From contig JBLGAC010000046.1 of NCBI GenBank assembly GCA_047610385.1, forward strand, positions 1 through 32,674: a DNA stretch of 32,674 nucleotides, read 5' to 3'. The translations under genes were made by a program, and so were the position numbers. Of the stretch, positions 1-8,107 are shown piece by piece. A model generated the notes under the pieces. The model was not told the origin of the DNA. It worked only from the letters and a program-made list of their open reading frames with translations, and did no database searches. The stretch comes from JBOCEF01 sp047610385 (lineage in GTDB: Bacteria > Pseudomonadota > Alphaproteobacteria > Rhodobacterales > Rhodobacteraceae). The first letter of the stretch is position 1; each line of letters starts with the position of its first letter.

Positions 1-123
1 GAAACGGCGCAAGCAGTGCCCACGTCGCGTCGTCGATGAGGTTTCGATTCAAAGCTGGCTCCCATTTTCCAGCCTTGAATCACGATCACGGCGCTATGGG
101 AATCCGCTTTGTCCACACGGCCT
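1..123 (-). mobile_element. IS5-family element, 5' end only (cut by window edge)
   Basis: Read on the minus strand, a TTG at 52 opens a frame beginning L/M-N-R-N-L-I-D-D-A-T-W-A-L-L-A-P-F, which matches the usual N-terminus of IS5-family DDE transposases. Upstream of it, the stretch ending near 123 (CTAGGCCGTGTGGACAAAGC on the minus strand) has the look of the terminal inverted repeat of such elements. The rest of the transposase lies beyond the window, so its integrity cannot be judged. The family call rests on the short N-terminal match; the exact end of the element is inferred. Confidence 0.6.
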
Positions 124-262
124 AGTGACATACACCGCCTAAATCGATGCCTTGAAATACATCTCAGATGCGTTCTGCCGTTCTGGGAATGAACACGCGG
201 CAGGTTCGGCAACACGCGATCGGGGCGTCGGTCGTTGATCAGATAGCTGGAAGGCGCCGCCG

Positions 263-470
263 ATGCCTCGGACCAAGGCCGCACCCCTTGCGCAAGGGCC
301 GCGCTGCCTTGGTCGCCCACGCATCACCGACCTGCGCGCCGTGGTTGACGCGATCCAATGCATCGCCGCGATCGATCATCAGCGGAGCATGCAGCCCGGA
401 ACTCCCCCCCCCTCACGACAGCCCAGCGCTATTTCAACACCGAAAGAACGAGGGGGCTTTCGCGCACGGT
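263..470 (+). pseudogene. IS5-type transposase N-terminal remnant
   Basis: On the plus strand a frame from 263 reads ...LGRPRITDLRAVVDAIQCI, which closely resembles the N-terminal segment of IS5-family transposases (GRPR-TDLR-VV-AI-Y). A few codons later the similarity moves to another frame, where T-T-A-Q-R-Y-F-N appears; this matches the family's T-V-Q-R-Y-F-Y motif. The frame change beside a run of nine C (about 405-413), the loss of the expected C-Q-W-R motif and the absence of any catalytic domain mark it as a fragment. It is a different subgroup from the element at 1-123. It abuts a DsbA-like gene remnant on the opposite strand, which it may have truncated. Confidence 0.55.
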
Positions 471-593
471 GAAAATGCGCGCCGAGCGCCTTGGCGCGGT
501 CTTCGGGGGTCAATCCATATTTCTTGGCCACGGGCACTCGATGTCTGATGCGATGTCGATTTCGATGGTGGGCGCACTGACGGGCGAAATCAT
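440..593 (-). pseudogene. DsbA-family (FrnE-like) thiol oxidoreductase remnant
   Basis: From an ATG at 593 on the minus strand the frame reads EIDIASDIECPW, the typical beta-strand and Cys-Pro-Trp of the FrnE/2-hydroxychromene-2-carboxylate isomerase branch of DsbA-like proteins. The family expects Cys-Pro-Trp-Cys. Here the second cysteine is lost, because the sequence jumps straight into KKYGLTPEDRAKALGAHF in another frame. That segment lies much later in intact family members. An internal deletion plus frameshift is therefore likely. After about 440 no similarity remains. The gene would have been divergent from the P450 gene at 726. The family call relies on two short matching blocks. Confidence 0.5.
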
Positions 594-660
594 GGCATGT
601 CCTTTCCTGTGGCAGTAAAAGCCCCCGGCGACCTTACGTCCGGGCCGCCCAGCGCAAGCG

Positions 661-689
661 TTGACAGGCACAGCGGCGCGTGGTGCCAT
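661..689 (+). promoter_or_regulatory. Candidate promoter for the CYP199-like gene
   Basis: A perfect -35 hexamer TTGACA (661-666) is followed after 17 bases by TGCCAT (684-689), a poor -10 that keeps only the first, fifth and sixth consensus bases. It sits 36 bases before the P450 start codon, and no other good candidate is visible in the gap. Prediction only. Confidence 0.4.
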
Positions 690-725
690 ATCATCAAAAG
701 GCGCACGATCCGGAGGACGCCCCCA

Positions 726-1946
726 ATGACCCTGATCGAAGGTCACCGCGCCATTGCGCCGCCGGTCGGCGTGCCCGTCTGGGATGTCGACCCCTACGCG
801 CCTGAGGTGCTGGCCAACCCCGCACCGTTCGCCGAGGCCCTGCGCGCCAAGGGCCCATTTGCCTATATCCCGCGCCATTCCATGCTGATCTGCGGCCGCT
901 ATACCGAAACCCGAGAGGTGTTCGGCGACTGGCAGCGCTTCACCTCAGCGCGCGGCGTCGGGCTGGCCGATTTCGCGGCTGAGGCCCCGTGGCGCCCCCC
1001 CTCGATCGTGCTGGAGGTTGATCCGCCGGAGCATTCGCGCGCCCGCAAAGTGATCCTGCGCGCCATGTCCCCCAAAGCGGTCGCGGGGCTGAAAGACGAT
1101 TTCCGCATGGCGGCCGATGCGTTGATCGACACGCTGGTCGGGGCGGGGGACATCGACGTGGTCACCGATCTGGCCGAAGCGTTCGCGACCACGGTCTTTC
1201 CCGCCGCGGTCGGCCTGCGCGCCACGGATGCGCGGCGGCTGGTGGATTACGGCGCGATGGTGTTCAACGCGCTGGGCCCTGACAACGCGCTGCGCCGGGC
1301 GTCGATGGCCCGCGCGCCCGACATCGTGCCGTGGATCACCAATGCCTGCCGGCGCGAGAACCTGACCCAAGACGGCTTTGGCGCAGCAATCTATGCCGCT
1401 GCCGATGACGGTGAAATCACTGAGGACGAGGCTGGGATGCTGGTGCGATCCTTGCTGTCCGCGGGCGTTGACACCACAGTCACCGCGATCGGCAGTGCGA
1501 TCTGGTGCCTTGCGACCAATCCGGGCGAATACGCGCGCCTGCGGGCCGATCCCACCCTGGCGCGCCCGTGTCTTGAAGAGGCGCTGCGCCTCACCTCTCC
1601 GGTCCACGCGTTCTGCCGGACCGCGGCTGTGGACACTTCGGTGTCGGGCATCGCCATCCCCGAAGGTGCCAAGATCCTGTGCATGCTCGGGTCCGCCAAT
1701 CTGGACCCGGACCAATGGCCCGACCCGACGCGGTTTGACATCGGGCGCCGCCCCGCCGGGCATCTGGCCTTCGGGGTCGGGGTGCACAATTGTGTCGGCC
1801 AATCGGTGGCGCGCGCTGAAGGGGATGCGATCCTCAGCGCGCTGGCGGCCAAAGTCTCAGGGATTGAGATTATCGGAGACCCGGTGTGGCGGCCCAACAA
1901 CGCCATCCATGCGTTGGACCACATGAAGGTGATCCTGACCCCCTGA
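726..1946 (+). CDS. Cytochrome P450, CYP199-like
   Basis: Soluble bacterial P450 of 406 residues, the usual length. Start chosen at ATG 726 because GGAGG lies at 713-717 and the family N-terminus (P-P-x-G-V-P-x-x-D-V-D-P) begins just inside it; the open frame extends upstream without similarity. The I-helix carries A246-G-V-D249-T250-T, the acid-alcohol pair used for oxygen activation. An E-E-A-L-R segment supplies the ExxR pair, and the haem loop FGVGVHNCVG places the thiolate ligand at C356. Overall the sequence, notably G-V-G-L-x-D-F-A and the region after it, strongly resembles CYP199A enzymes, which oxidise para-substituted benzoates (for example 4-methoxybenzoate O-demethylation) with a ferredoxin partner. 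No ferredoxin or reductase gene is visible nearby. Substrate here is inferred from family only. Confidence 0.93.
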   Translation: MTLIEGHRAIAPPVGVPVWDVDPYAPEVLANPAPFAEALRAKGPFAYIPRHSMLICGRYTETREVFGDWQRFTSARGVGLADFAAEAPWRPPSIVLEVDPPEHSRARKVILRAMSPKAVAGLKDDFRMAADALIDTLVGAGDIDVVTDLAEAFATTVFPAAVGLRATDARRLVDYGAMVFNALGPDNALRRASMARAPDIVPWITNACRRENLTQDGFGAAIYAAADDGEITEDEAGMLVRSLLSAGVDTTVTAIGSAIWCLATNPGEYARLRADPTLARPCLEEALRLTSPVHAFCRTAAVDTSVSGIAIPEGAKILCMLGSANLDPDQWPDPTRFDIGRRPAGHLAFGVGVHNCVGQSVARAEGDAILSALAAKVSGIEIIGDPVWRPNNAIHALDHMKVILTP

Positions 1947-1983
1947 ACAGGCAAGGCGGGCCTTTGCCTTCAACACATTTCGC

Positions 1984-2423
1984 GTGGCGGATATGCCCTC
2001 CACGCCGCCGCCCCCCAAAGGATCCGCATTGACCCGTGCGGCTGCAGCCGCCGCTTCATCTGCGCGCCAAAGGCCCGACCACCGGCTCTCCAGCTCCGTG
2101 CGGCTGCACGATGGGGGCCGGGTGCGCGATCTGAACAGCTACATTTCCTATTTTTTGGTCACGGCGCACAATGCGCTGTCGCGGGGGTCGCTGCATGTGC
2201 TGGCGACGCGGGCGCTGGCCAAAATCGCGCCCGGGCACCAATGACCCGCGCCACCGCACATGGTGGCTGACCGGCGAGGGGGCTCACCCTTCACGACCGG
2301 ATCATCGACATCGCGCTGGCGCGCGAGCGCCGCATGATCGAGGGCGTCGCGCCTAAGGATCTTGAGACGTTTTTGCAGGTGATGCGGACAATGCGCGGTA
2401 ATATCGACACGCTCGATCGGTGA
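1984..2423 (+). pseudogene. MarR-family regulator, broken by deletion/frameshift
   Basis: Two pieces in different frames flank a lost middle. The first frame (from GTG 1984 or ATG 1993, stop 2244) contains L-N-S-Y-I-S-Y-F-L-V-T-A-H-N-A-L-S-R-G, the first helices of MarR-type repressors. From about 2281 another frame reads LTLHDRIIDIALARERRMIE and ends V-M-R-T-M-R-G-N-I-D-T-L-D-R before TGA 2421-2423. This is the usual C-terminal dimerisation helix of the family. The winged-helix DNA-binding part between them is almost wholly missing, so no functional regulator is expected. It follows the P450 gene by 37 bases on the same strand, and MarR proteins commonly control aromatic-acid genes, so it may once have governed this locus. 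No other regulator is seen here. Confidence 0.7.
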
Positions 2424-2587
2424 TATGCGCGCCAAAAAGCGCCGGGGCGTGGGGACTATGGCGTCCAAGGCGTCCTTCACCCTCACGGCGCATCAAGGCA
2501 TCGCCAGAAATGCTGGGGGTCGGCGGCGGCGCGCGCGATTGGTGCAGCTGGCAGCACCGATCAACGCGCTACACCATCAAAGGCAAC

Positions 2588-4078
2588 TTAAAGCATCGCA
2601 CGAAGATCAGTCTTCAACACCTTGCCATAGTTGTTTTTCGGCAAGCCATCCAGGAACACATACGCCTTGGGCCGCTTGAACCGCGCGATCTGCGTCAGGC
2701 AATGGGCATCAAGCATCGCGCCGTCCACATCCGCGCCGGGCGTGGGGACGATGAAGGCGATCACCTCCTCGCCCCATTCGGGATGTTTGCGGCCGACCAC
2801 GGCAACCTCATGGACCAAAGGGTGGGTCAGCAGGGCCTCTTCGACCTCACGCGGGTAGATGTTGGTGCCACCCGAAATGATCACATCCTTGGACCGGTCG
2901 TGCAGCGTCAGATAGCCGTCCGCATCCAGCGCGCCCATGTCGCCGGTCCGCAGCCACCCATCCCGGATCGCATCGGCGGTGGCGGTGGGGTTATTCCAAT
3001 ACCCGGCCATCACCGGCGCGCCTGCCACGGCGATCTCGCCGACCTCATCCACCGGCAGATCGCGGCCCTGCGCGTCGATCACGCGGACCTCAACGCAAGA
3101 TTGCGCGCGCCCGACGGATGCAAGCCGGGCGCGCCAGCGCGGATGGGCGCGGTCTGCGACCTCAGATTTTGTCATCGCGGTGATGGCCATCGGGCATTCG
3201 CCCTGCCCGTAGATCTGCGCAAAACGCGGGCCCATGACGGCGACGGCGTCCTCAATGTCGGCGACATACATCGGGCCGCCGCCATAGATGATGGTCTTGA
3301 TGCCCGCGCCCGTGTCGCCGCGCGCGCGGGCCGCATCCACCAGGCGGCGCACCATCGTTGGGGCCGCAAACATCGAGACATTGCCAATGTCCCGCGCCAG
3401 ATCCAGCACCTCGGCCGCATCAAACCCGCCAGACGGGGCAATCACATGGCGCGCGCATCGCAGAACATGCATGAAATTATAAAGGCCGGCACCATGGCTC
3501 ATGGGCGCGGCGTAAAGGATTGCGTCATCGGGGGTCACTTCGTCCACATCGACAAAATAGCTCAGCGTCATGGCCATGATGTTGCCAGCGGTGATCGTCA
3601 CGCCCTTTGGCCGCCCGGTGGTGCCTGAGGTGTAGAACAGCCAGACCGGCGCGCCGCTATCCATCGCCACCGGCACCATCGGCGCATGGGCGGTCAGCGC
3701 GCGCCAGTCATCGCCCCCGGCCACAATCACCGGGCCGGGCAGATCAGCGGCCAGCGCGGCGCAGGCAAAACTCAGCGCCGCGCCGGCATCGCCGATGATC
3801 CACGCCGCCTCGCGCGGGTGCAGCTTGGCGTTGATCGGGGTCGCGACCGCCCCGGCCATCCATGCCCCATAAAGCGCGGGCAGATATTCCGCGCGGTTCT
3901 TCATGAACAGCGCCACCCGATCGCCGGGCCTGATGCCGCGCGCCAAAAGCGCCGCGCCGATGGCGGCGGCCTCATGGGCAAAGGTGGCATAGTCCGCCTG
4001 CACATGCGCGCCGATCAAAATTGCAGGGGCGGTCGGGGCGCGGCGGCCAGCGCGGATCAGCCATTCAGCCGGGTTCAT
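2588..4078 (-). CDS. AMP-forming acyl/aryl-CoA ligase
   Basis: ANL-superfamily enzyme of 496 residues that would activate a carboxylic acid as an acyl-adenylate and pass it to CoA. Visible motifs are the phosphate-binding loop YTSGTTGRPKG near residue 150; YGQGE, a variant of the Y-G-x-T-E motif; GWLRTGDMGALDADGYL; the hinge region DRSKDVIISGGTNIYPREVE; and the C-terminal KNNYGKVLK with the catalytic lysine. Start ATG at 4078, only 3 bases after the stop of the FAD oxidoreductase, so it is the last gene of the operon that runs down from the substrate-binding protein at 7991. The family includes benzoate/cinnamate-type and medium-chain fatty acid ligases; these motifs do not separate them. The operon and the CYP199-like neighbour favour an aromatic acid. 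Confidence 0.9.
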   Translation of the reverse strand: MNPAEWLIRAGRRAPTAPAILIGAHVQADYATFAHEAAAIGAALLARGIRPGDRVALFMKNRAEYLPALYGAWMAGAVATPINAKLHPREAAWIIGDAGAALSFACAALAADLPGPVIVAGGDDWRALTAHAPMVPVAMDSGAPVWLFYTSGTTGRPKGVTITAGNIMAMTLSYFVDVDEVTPDDAILYAAPMSHGAGLYNFMHVLRCARHVIAPSGGFDAAEVLDLARDIGNVSMFAAPTMVRRLVDAARARGDTGAGIKTIIYGGGPMYVADIEDAVAVMGPRFAQIYGQGECPMAITAMTKSEVADRAHPRWRARLASVGRAQSCVEVRVIDAQGRDLPVDEVGEIAVAGAPVMAGYWNNPTATADAIRDGWLRTGDMGALDADGYLTLHDRSKDVIISGGTNIYPREVEEALLTHPLVHEVAVVGRKHPEWGEEVIAFIVPTPGADVDGAMLDAHCLTQIARFKRPKAYVFLDGLPKNNYGKVLKTDLRAML

Positions 4079-4081
4079 CTA

Positions 4082-5338
4082 TCAAAGCCCCAGACGGTCA
4101 AGATCAGCAACGTTGAGCGCGCCGCCCTGGCGGCGCAGTTCTGCACGCACCACCTGCGCATCGGCACCGAGCGCGGCCGCCACCCCCGCCGCCTGCCCGG
4201 TCGCCAGCGCCGTGCCCATCACACGGATCGCGGCGCCTGCCAGCCGGTCACCATCGGCGGTTCGTCCCGCAGCGAAAAGATTGCCAGTGTCAGCGCTTTG
4301 CAGGCATGACAATGGAATTCCATACATGCCCTTGTCGGGCGCAAAATCCATGGTGCTGACCAGCGTCGCGCGGTCATGCCATTCCGCGCCCCAAGCCCCC
4401 AGCGCGATGCAATCGTCATAGCGCGCACGGGCCTGCACATCGTCCCATGTCATCTGCCGGACCGCGTTCAGATGGCGGCTTTCGCGCACGCCAAATTCGG
4501 GACCGGTGGACACGATATACGCATCCTCGCAGCCCTGAATGGTGCGCAGCGCGCCCAAATACGCCTGGGACTGACGGCGGCCCTCAGCCTCCGCCCGGCT
4601 GTGGGCGCCAGCGTCGCGCTGGTCATAATCAACGCTGGCGACATAGAGCACCAGATCATGGCTGATCGGCAGCCGCGGGATCACGGATCGGTCTTTGGCA
4701 AAGGGCCCCTCGCCGCGGGCCTTGGCGGCGGTGACGGCGGCGCAGAACTGGTCCGCAGTGATGGTCACATCCTTGGGAATGCCGCCGAACCGGGTCGCAA
4801 GGGACCCGAGATTGGCCGCCCCATCATTGCCATAACGCGTTGAGGCGCCGGCGAAAAACGCCAGATCAGCCTCACCGCTTGCGTCCACAAAGGCGCGTGC
4901 ATGCACGATATGCGCGCCGGAATGGTCGTGCAGGGTGACGGACGTGATCTGGCCCCTGTCACGGGTCGCCGCGATCAGGCGCGAATGCAGCCGGACATCG
5001 ACCCCCGCATCAGCGCAGACCTCATCGAGCACGATCTTGTTGGCCTCAGGGTCAAAGGTGGCGAACACGCCGCGGAACCGTTGGGGGCCAGAGATCGCGC
5101 CGCGCGTCGCCAGCCGGGCCAACACATCCGCACCAACGCCGCCAAGCACTTGGCGCGGCGTGTCGCCCAAAGTCCAGACGCCGCAATACGTTATCACCCC
5201 GCGGATGGAGGCAGCGCCACCAAGCGCCCCGGCCCCGTCGACCAACAGCACGCGCGCGCCAGCCTGCGCGGCACCCACCGCGGCCCCGACGCCGCCAGCG
5301 CCGCCACCGATCACCACCACATCGTAGGTCATCGCCAT
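4082..5338 (-). CDS. FAD-dependent oxidoreductase (FAD_oxidored family)
   Basis: Flavoprotein of about 418 residues. The N-terminus V-V-V-I-G-G-G-A-G-G-V-G-A-A-V is a Rossmann dinucleotide-binding loop ending in an acidic residue (L-L-V-D). A late segment N-L-F-A-A-G-R-T-A-D-G and G-T-A-L-A-T-G-Q-A-A-G closes the FAD site as in family PF12831. Three starts are possible: TTG 5350 with a GGAGG-type site upstream, ATG 5338, or ATG 5332, which forms an ATGA overlap with the permease stop. All overlap the permease end (5329), which implies translational coupling. The substrate is unknown. Members act as dehydrogenases or reductases of organic acids and ring compounds. Placed between the transporter genes and a CoA ligase, it probably acts on the imported compound. 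Confidence 0.85.
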   Translation of the reverse strand: MAMTYDVVVIGGGAGGVGAAVGAAQAGARVLLVDGAGALGGAASIRGVITYCGVWTLGDTPRQVLGGVGADVLARLATRGAISGPQRFRGVFATFDPEANKIVLDEVCADAGVDVRLHSRLIAATRDRGQITSVTLHDHSGAHIVHARAFVDASGEADLAFFAGASTRYGNDGAANLGSLATRFGGIPKDVTITADQFCAAVTAAKARGEGPFAKDRSVIPRLPISHDLVLYVASVDYDQRDAGAHSRAEAEGRRQSQAYLGALRTIQGCEDAYIVSTGPEFGVRESRHLNAVRQMTWDDVQARARYDDCIALGAWGAEWHDRATLVSTMDFAPDKGMYGIPLSCLQSADTGNLFAAGRTADGDRLAGAAIRVMGTALATGQAAGVAAALGADAQVVRAELRRQGGALNVADLDRLGL

Positions 5339-6123
5339 CTCAGCGCCCAACGCTCAACCCTCCCCAATATCCAAGACACAGTCAGGCCCAGCATCGACAG
5401 CATCGCCACCCCGGCGATCAGCTGGTCCATGGCCATCAGGTTTCCGGCCAGCAGCACATAGGCGCCGATGCCATATTCGGCGCCGATCATTTCAGCGGCC
5501 ACCAGCAGGATGATCGCGATTGAGGTTGATATCCGGAACCCTGACAGGATCGCGGGCATGGCGCCGGGCAAGATGATCTTGCGGATGATCGACCAGCGCG
5601 TCAGGCCAAAGCTTTGGCCCATGCGGATCAGCCCGCGGTCCACATTGTCGACCCCGCCGTAAACTGAGATCACGGTCGGGAAAAACACGCCGAACAGAAT
5701 GGTGGCGACCTTGGATTCCTCGCCGATCCCGAACCAGATGATGAACAGTGGCAGCAGCGCAATCTTGGGGATTGGGAAGATAGCCGCCACCACCGGCACC
5801 ACGCCTGCGCGCGCGACGGAAAACAGCCCCGCCGCAAAGCCGACGATCAGCCCCGCCAAAGTCCCGAACACCCAGCCCTGCGCCAGACGCGACGCGGAGG
5901 CTTTCAGATGCAGCGCCAATTGCCCCGATTCGACCAGATTGCGGAACGCCGTAAATGCCTCCGACGGGGCGGGCAGCATGATCGGGCTGATCCAGCCCAT
6001 GCGGCAGCCTGTCTCCCACACCGTGATGATCACCGCGAACAGGATCAGCGCCACAAAGCGCACCGGGCGAGGCTGAAAGCCGCCGCCACGGAATGGAACC
6101 GGGCGCGGGGTCAGGTCAGTCAT
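5329..6123 (-). CDS. ABC transporter permease, SsuC/TauC type
   Basis: Inner-membrane permease of 264 residues with about six hydrophobic segments and the BPD_transp_1 fold. The cytoplasmic loop contains E-S-K-V-A-T-I-L-F-G-V-F-F-P and the coupling motif G-Q-S-F-G-L-T-R-W-S-I-I-R-K-I-I-L-P-G-A-M-P, typical of the nitrate/sulfonate/taurine/pyrimidine-precursor group. Start ATG 6123 overlaps the end of the ATPase gene by 8 bases. Its stop overlaps the start of the FAD oxidoreductase. Together with the genes at 6116-6883 and 6939-7991 it makes a complete importer (one permease type, presumably a homodimer). Confidence 0.92.
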   Translation of the reverse strand: MTDLTPRPVPFRGGGFQPRPVRFVALILFAVIITVWETGCRMGWISPIMLPAPSEAFTAFRNLVESGQLALHLKASASRLAQGWVFGTLAGLIVGFAAGLFSVARAGVVPVVAAIFPIPKIALLPLFIIWFGIGEESKVATILFGVFFPTVISVYGGVDNVDRGLIRMGQSFGLTRWSIIRKIILPGAMPAILSGFRISTSIAIILLVAAEMIGAEYGIGAYVLLAGNLMAMDQLIAGVAMLSMLGLTVSWILGRVERWALRWR

Positions 6124-6883
6124 CGACGATCTCCAGATCCGCGGCCATGGCTTCTTCGCGCATCAGCGACCACAGGCGCGACTGGTGCGCCTCAAGCTCC
6201 GCCATGCGGGCGGGGCGGTCTGCCAGCGGGATGTCAATGTGCACGATTTCGCGGATTTCGCCGGGGCGGCGCGACAGCACGACGACCTTGTGGCCCAGAC
6301 GCACTGCCTCAGCCAGATTGTGGGTGACGTAGACGGCGGTGAACTGCTCCCGCCCCCAAAGCTCCGTCAGATCGTCCAGCAGCAAGTCGCGGGTCTGGCT
6401 GTCGAGCGCGGATAAAGGCTCGTCCATCAGCAACACCGCGGGGCGCACCGCCAGCGCGCGCGCAATGGCGACGCGCTGCTTCATGCCGCCCGACAATTGC
6501 CGGGGCAGCGCATGGGCGAAATCGGTCAGTTTGGTGCGCGCCAGCACGTCGGCGATGATCGCCTCGCGCGCAGATTTGGACATCGCGTGGTCTTCGAGCG
6601 CGAGCGACACGTTGCCATGCGCCGTGCGCCATGGCAGCAGCGCAAAGTCCTGAAAGATGTAGGTCAGCGGGTTCAGGCAGCCTTCGGGCGGATCACCGAT
6701 TTGCAGAACCTCGCCGCCCGTTGGACGCTCCAGCCCCCCGATCAGACGCAGGAGGGTTGATTTCCCGCAGCCCGACGGGCCGATGATGCACACGATCTGG
6801 CCTTCGTCGATGGTCAGTTCAATGCCGCGCAAAACCTCAGTGTCGCCATAGGAATGGCAGATCGCATTCAGGTGCAGGTTCAA
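6116..6883 (-). CDS. ABC transporter ATP-binding protein, SsuB/TauB type
   Basis: Nucleotide-binding subunit of 255 residues. Walker A is G35-P-S-G-C-G-K41-S-T, the signature is LSGGMKQR, Walker B is VLLMDEPLSALD and the switch histidine sits in YVTHNLAEA. The frame starts at TTG 6883; no in-frame ATG lies near, and an AGGGGG ribosome site precedes the TTG by 8 bases. It powers uptake by the permease at 5329-6123. It lies 55 bases after the substrate-binding protein gene, and a strong hairpin occupies that gap. Confidence 0.93.
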   Translation of the reverse strand: MNLHLNAICHSYGDTEVLRGIELTIDEGQIVCIIGPSGCGKSTLLRLIGGLERPTGGEVLQIGDPPEGCLNPLTYIFQDFALLPWRTAHGNVSLALEDHAMSKSAREAIIADVLARTKLTDFAHALPRQLSGGMKQRVAIARALAVRPAVLLMDEPLSALDSQTRDLLLDDLTELWGREQFTAVYVTHNLAEAVRLGHKVVVLSRRPGEIREIVHIDIPLADRPARMAELEAHQSRLWSLMREEAMAADLEIVDD

Positions 6884-6907
6884 GCCGCATCCCCCTTTTT
6901 GGCCGCA

Positions 6908-6927
6908 CGGCCGGGATGCCCCGGCCG
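6908..6927 (-). promoter_or_regulatory. Intercistronic hairpin after the binding-protein gene
   Basis: CGGCCGGG (6908-6915) and CCCGGCCG (6920-6927) form a perfect 8-bp stem with a 4-base loop, 12 bases past the stop of the substrate-binding protein gene. No T-run follows in the direction of transcription. It is more likely to stabilise the upstream message or reduce read-through than to terminate fully. This would give more binding protein than ATPase, as is usual for ABC importers. Confidence 0.55.
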
Positions 6928-6938
6928 CGCTTGCAGGG

Positions 6939-7991
6939 TCATTTCACGGCGTAGCTGGTGTCGAGATAGCTCTCAACGCTCATGCCCGCGGGGGCGAGGT
7001 TGTTGGCCTGGAACCACGCAAGCTGCTTGCGCAGATCATCGATGTTCAGGGCGGCATTTTCAGCCATGAACACCGCACCAGCTTTGATGCCGGGGGCGGC
7101 TTTTTCGCGCGGGCGGTCGGTGTAGACGTATTTGTGGATCAGATCGACCATGGCCTCAGTGGCGGCGGGGTCCTTGTCCTGGTCCAGCATCACGGCGCGA
7201 TAATCGGCGATGCCTTTGCGGTAGGCGCGCATGAAACGCTCTGTCATGTCGCTGTTTTCGGTGGCATTTTTGGTGGAGGTGAAGATCGTCGTCACCTCAT
7301 AGGCGCCCAGATCCTTGACCCAGCCAATGATCTTGGCGGCCCCGGCGCGGTCCAGCGGAATGGCCACATGCGGGACCATCGCCATGGCGTCCACCTGCCC
7401 CGATTTCACCGCCGCGATCATTGATCCGACCTTCTGCAGCGGCTTCAATGAAATGTCCGACAGCGCATAGCCGTTGGCATCCGCCACCATGCCCGCGATG
7501 TAGTGGAACGAGGACCCCTGCTGCGTCATCGCCCAAGAATGGCCCTTGATGTCGGCTGGGGTTTTCAGCCCGGCCTCATAGGCGGCGTTCGACGCCATGA
7601 TTGCCATGCCGTTATGGTCCGGGGTCTCAGAATAAAGCCCACCGATCACCTTCAGCGCGCCCTTGTCGGCAAGCGAATAAAACCCGCCGGTCAGCGCCGT
7701 CACGCCGAAATCAATGTCGCCTGACGCGATGGCAACCGCGATCGGCTGTGCCGCCTGAAAGAATTTCAGGTCAACGTCCAGGCCTTCATCGGCGAAATAG
7801 CCTTTTTCAAACGCGATGAAGGTCGGGGAATGCGAGGTGAAGCGCAGCGCGCCGATCGCGATTTTGTCGGCGGCCGCGACCGGTCCGGCCAGCGCCGAAA
7901 GGCCAAGCGCAACGGCAAGACCCGCCAGCGCGGTGCGGCGGCTCAGGCTGCGCAAAAGGGCGCGGGGCCCCGAATGGATCGAATGGCTCAT
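6939..7991 (-). CDS. ABC transporter substrate-binding protein, SsuA/NMT1 type
   Basis: Periplasmic binding protein of 350 residues. The start at ATG 7991 is chosen because GGAAGG lies 7 bases upstream and a signal peptide follows directly: an Arg-Arg pair in L-S-R-R-T-A-L-A-G-L-A-V-A, a hydrophobic core and an A-A-A cleavage region near residue 40. The Arg-Arg could mean Tat export, but the motif is not strict. The mature part begins K-I-A-I-G-A-L-R-F-T-S-H-S-P-T-F-I-A-F-E-K-G-Y-F, the standard opening of the nitrate/sulfonate/thiamine-precursor binding family. It is the first gene of the operon ending with the CoA ligase. Ligand unknown; the downstream enzymes suggest an organic acid. Confidence 0.9.
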   Translation of the reverse strand: MSHSIHSGPRALLRSLSRRTALAGLAVALGLSALAGPVAAADKIAIGALRFTSHSPTFIAFEKGYFADEGLDVDLKFFQAAQPIAVAIASGDIDFGVTALTGGFYSLADKGALKVIGGLYSETPDHNGMAIMASNAAYEAGLKTPADIKGHSWAMTQQGSSFHYIAGMVADANGYALSDISLKPLQKVGSMIAAVKSGQVDAMAMVPHVAIPLDRAGAAKIIGWVKDLGAYEVTTIFTSTKNATENSDMTERFMRAYRKGIADYRAVMLDQDKDPAATEAMVDLIHKYVYTDRPREKAAPGIKAGAVFMAENAALNIDDLRKQLAWFQANNLAPAGMSVESYLDTSYAVK

Positions 7992-8013
7992 GTCAAATCC
8001 TTCCTGACTGTTA

Positions 8014-8061
8014 GTGCGCGCCGGGCCGATCTCTTGCGGGCGGCTGCGAGTCGGCGCGCAC
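8014..8061 (-). promoter_or_regulatory. Long inverted repeat in the leader of the importer operon
   Basis: GTGCGCGCC (8014-8022) and GGCGCGCAC (8053-8061) are perfect 9-base complements with 30 bases between them. They begin 22 bases upstream of the binding-protein start codon. This could be a leader hairpin or a two-half-site operator. No convincing -35/-10 pair was found in the remaining 50 bases up to lysE. The gene may be transcribed partly by read-through from the exporter gene at 8108-8743, which lies upstream on the same strand. Confidence 0.4.
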
Positions 8062-8107
8062 CATATGGGTAGCATCCCGCATCCGCGCACGTCACGCCTT
8101 CAGGGGC

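Noticed and set aside
945..1802. Long minus-strand open frame opposite the P450 gene
   Set aside because: Shadow frame of a GC-rich gene; low-complexity Arg/Gly-rich product with no motif, while the plus strand has clear P450 motifs.
2420..3628. 402-codon plus-strand frame opposite the CoA ligase
   Set aside because: Antisense to a gene with clear ANL motifs; the translation is His/Arg-rich without family resemblance.
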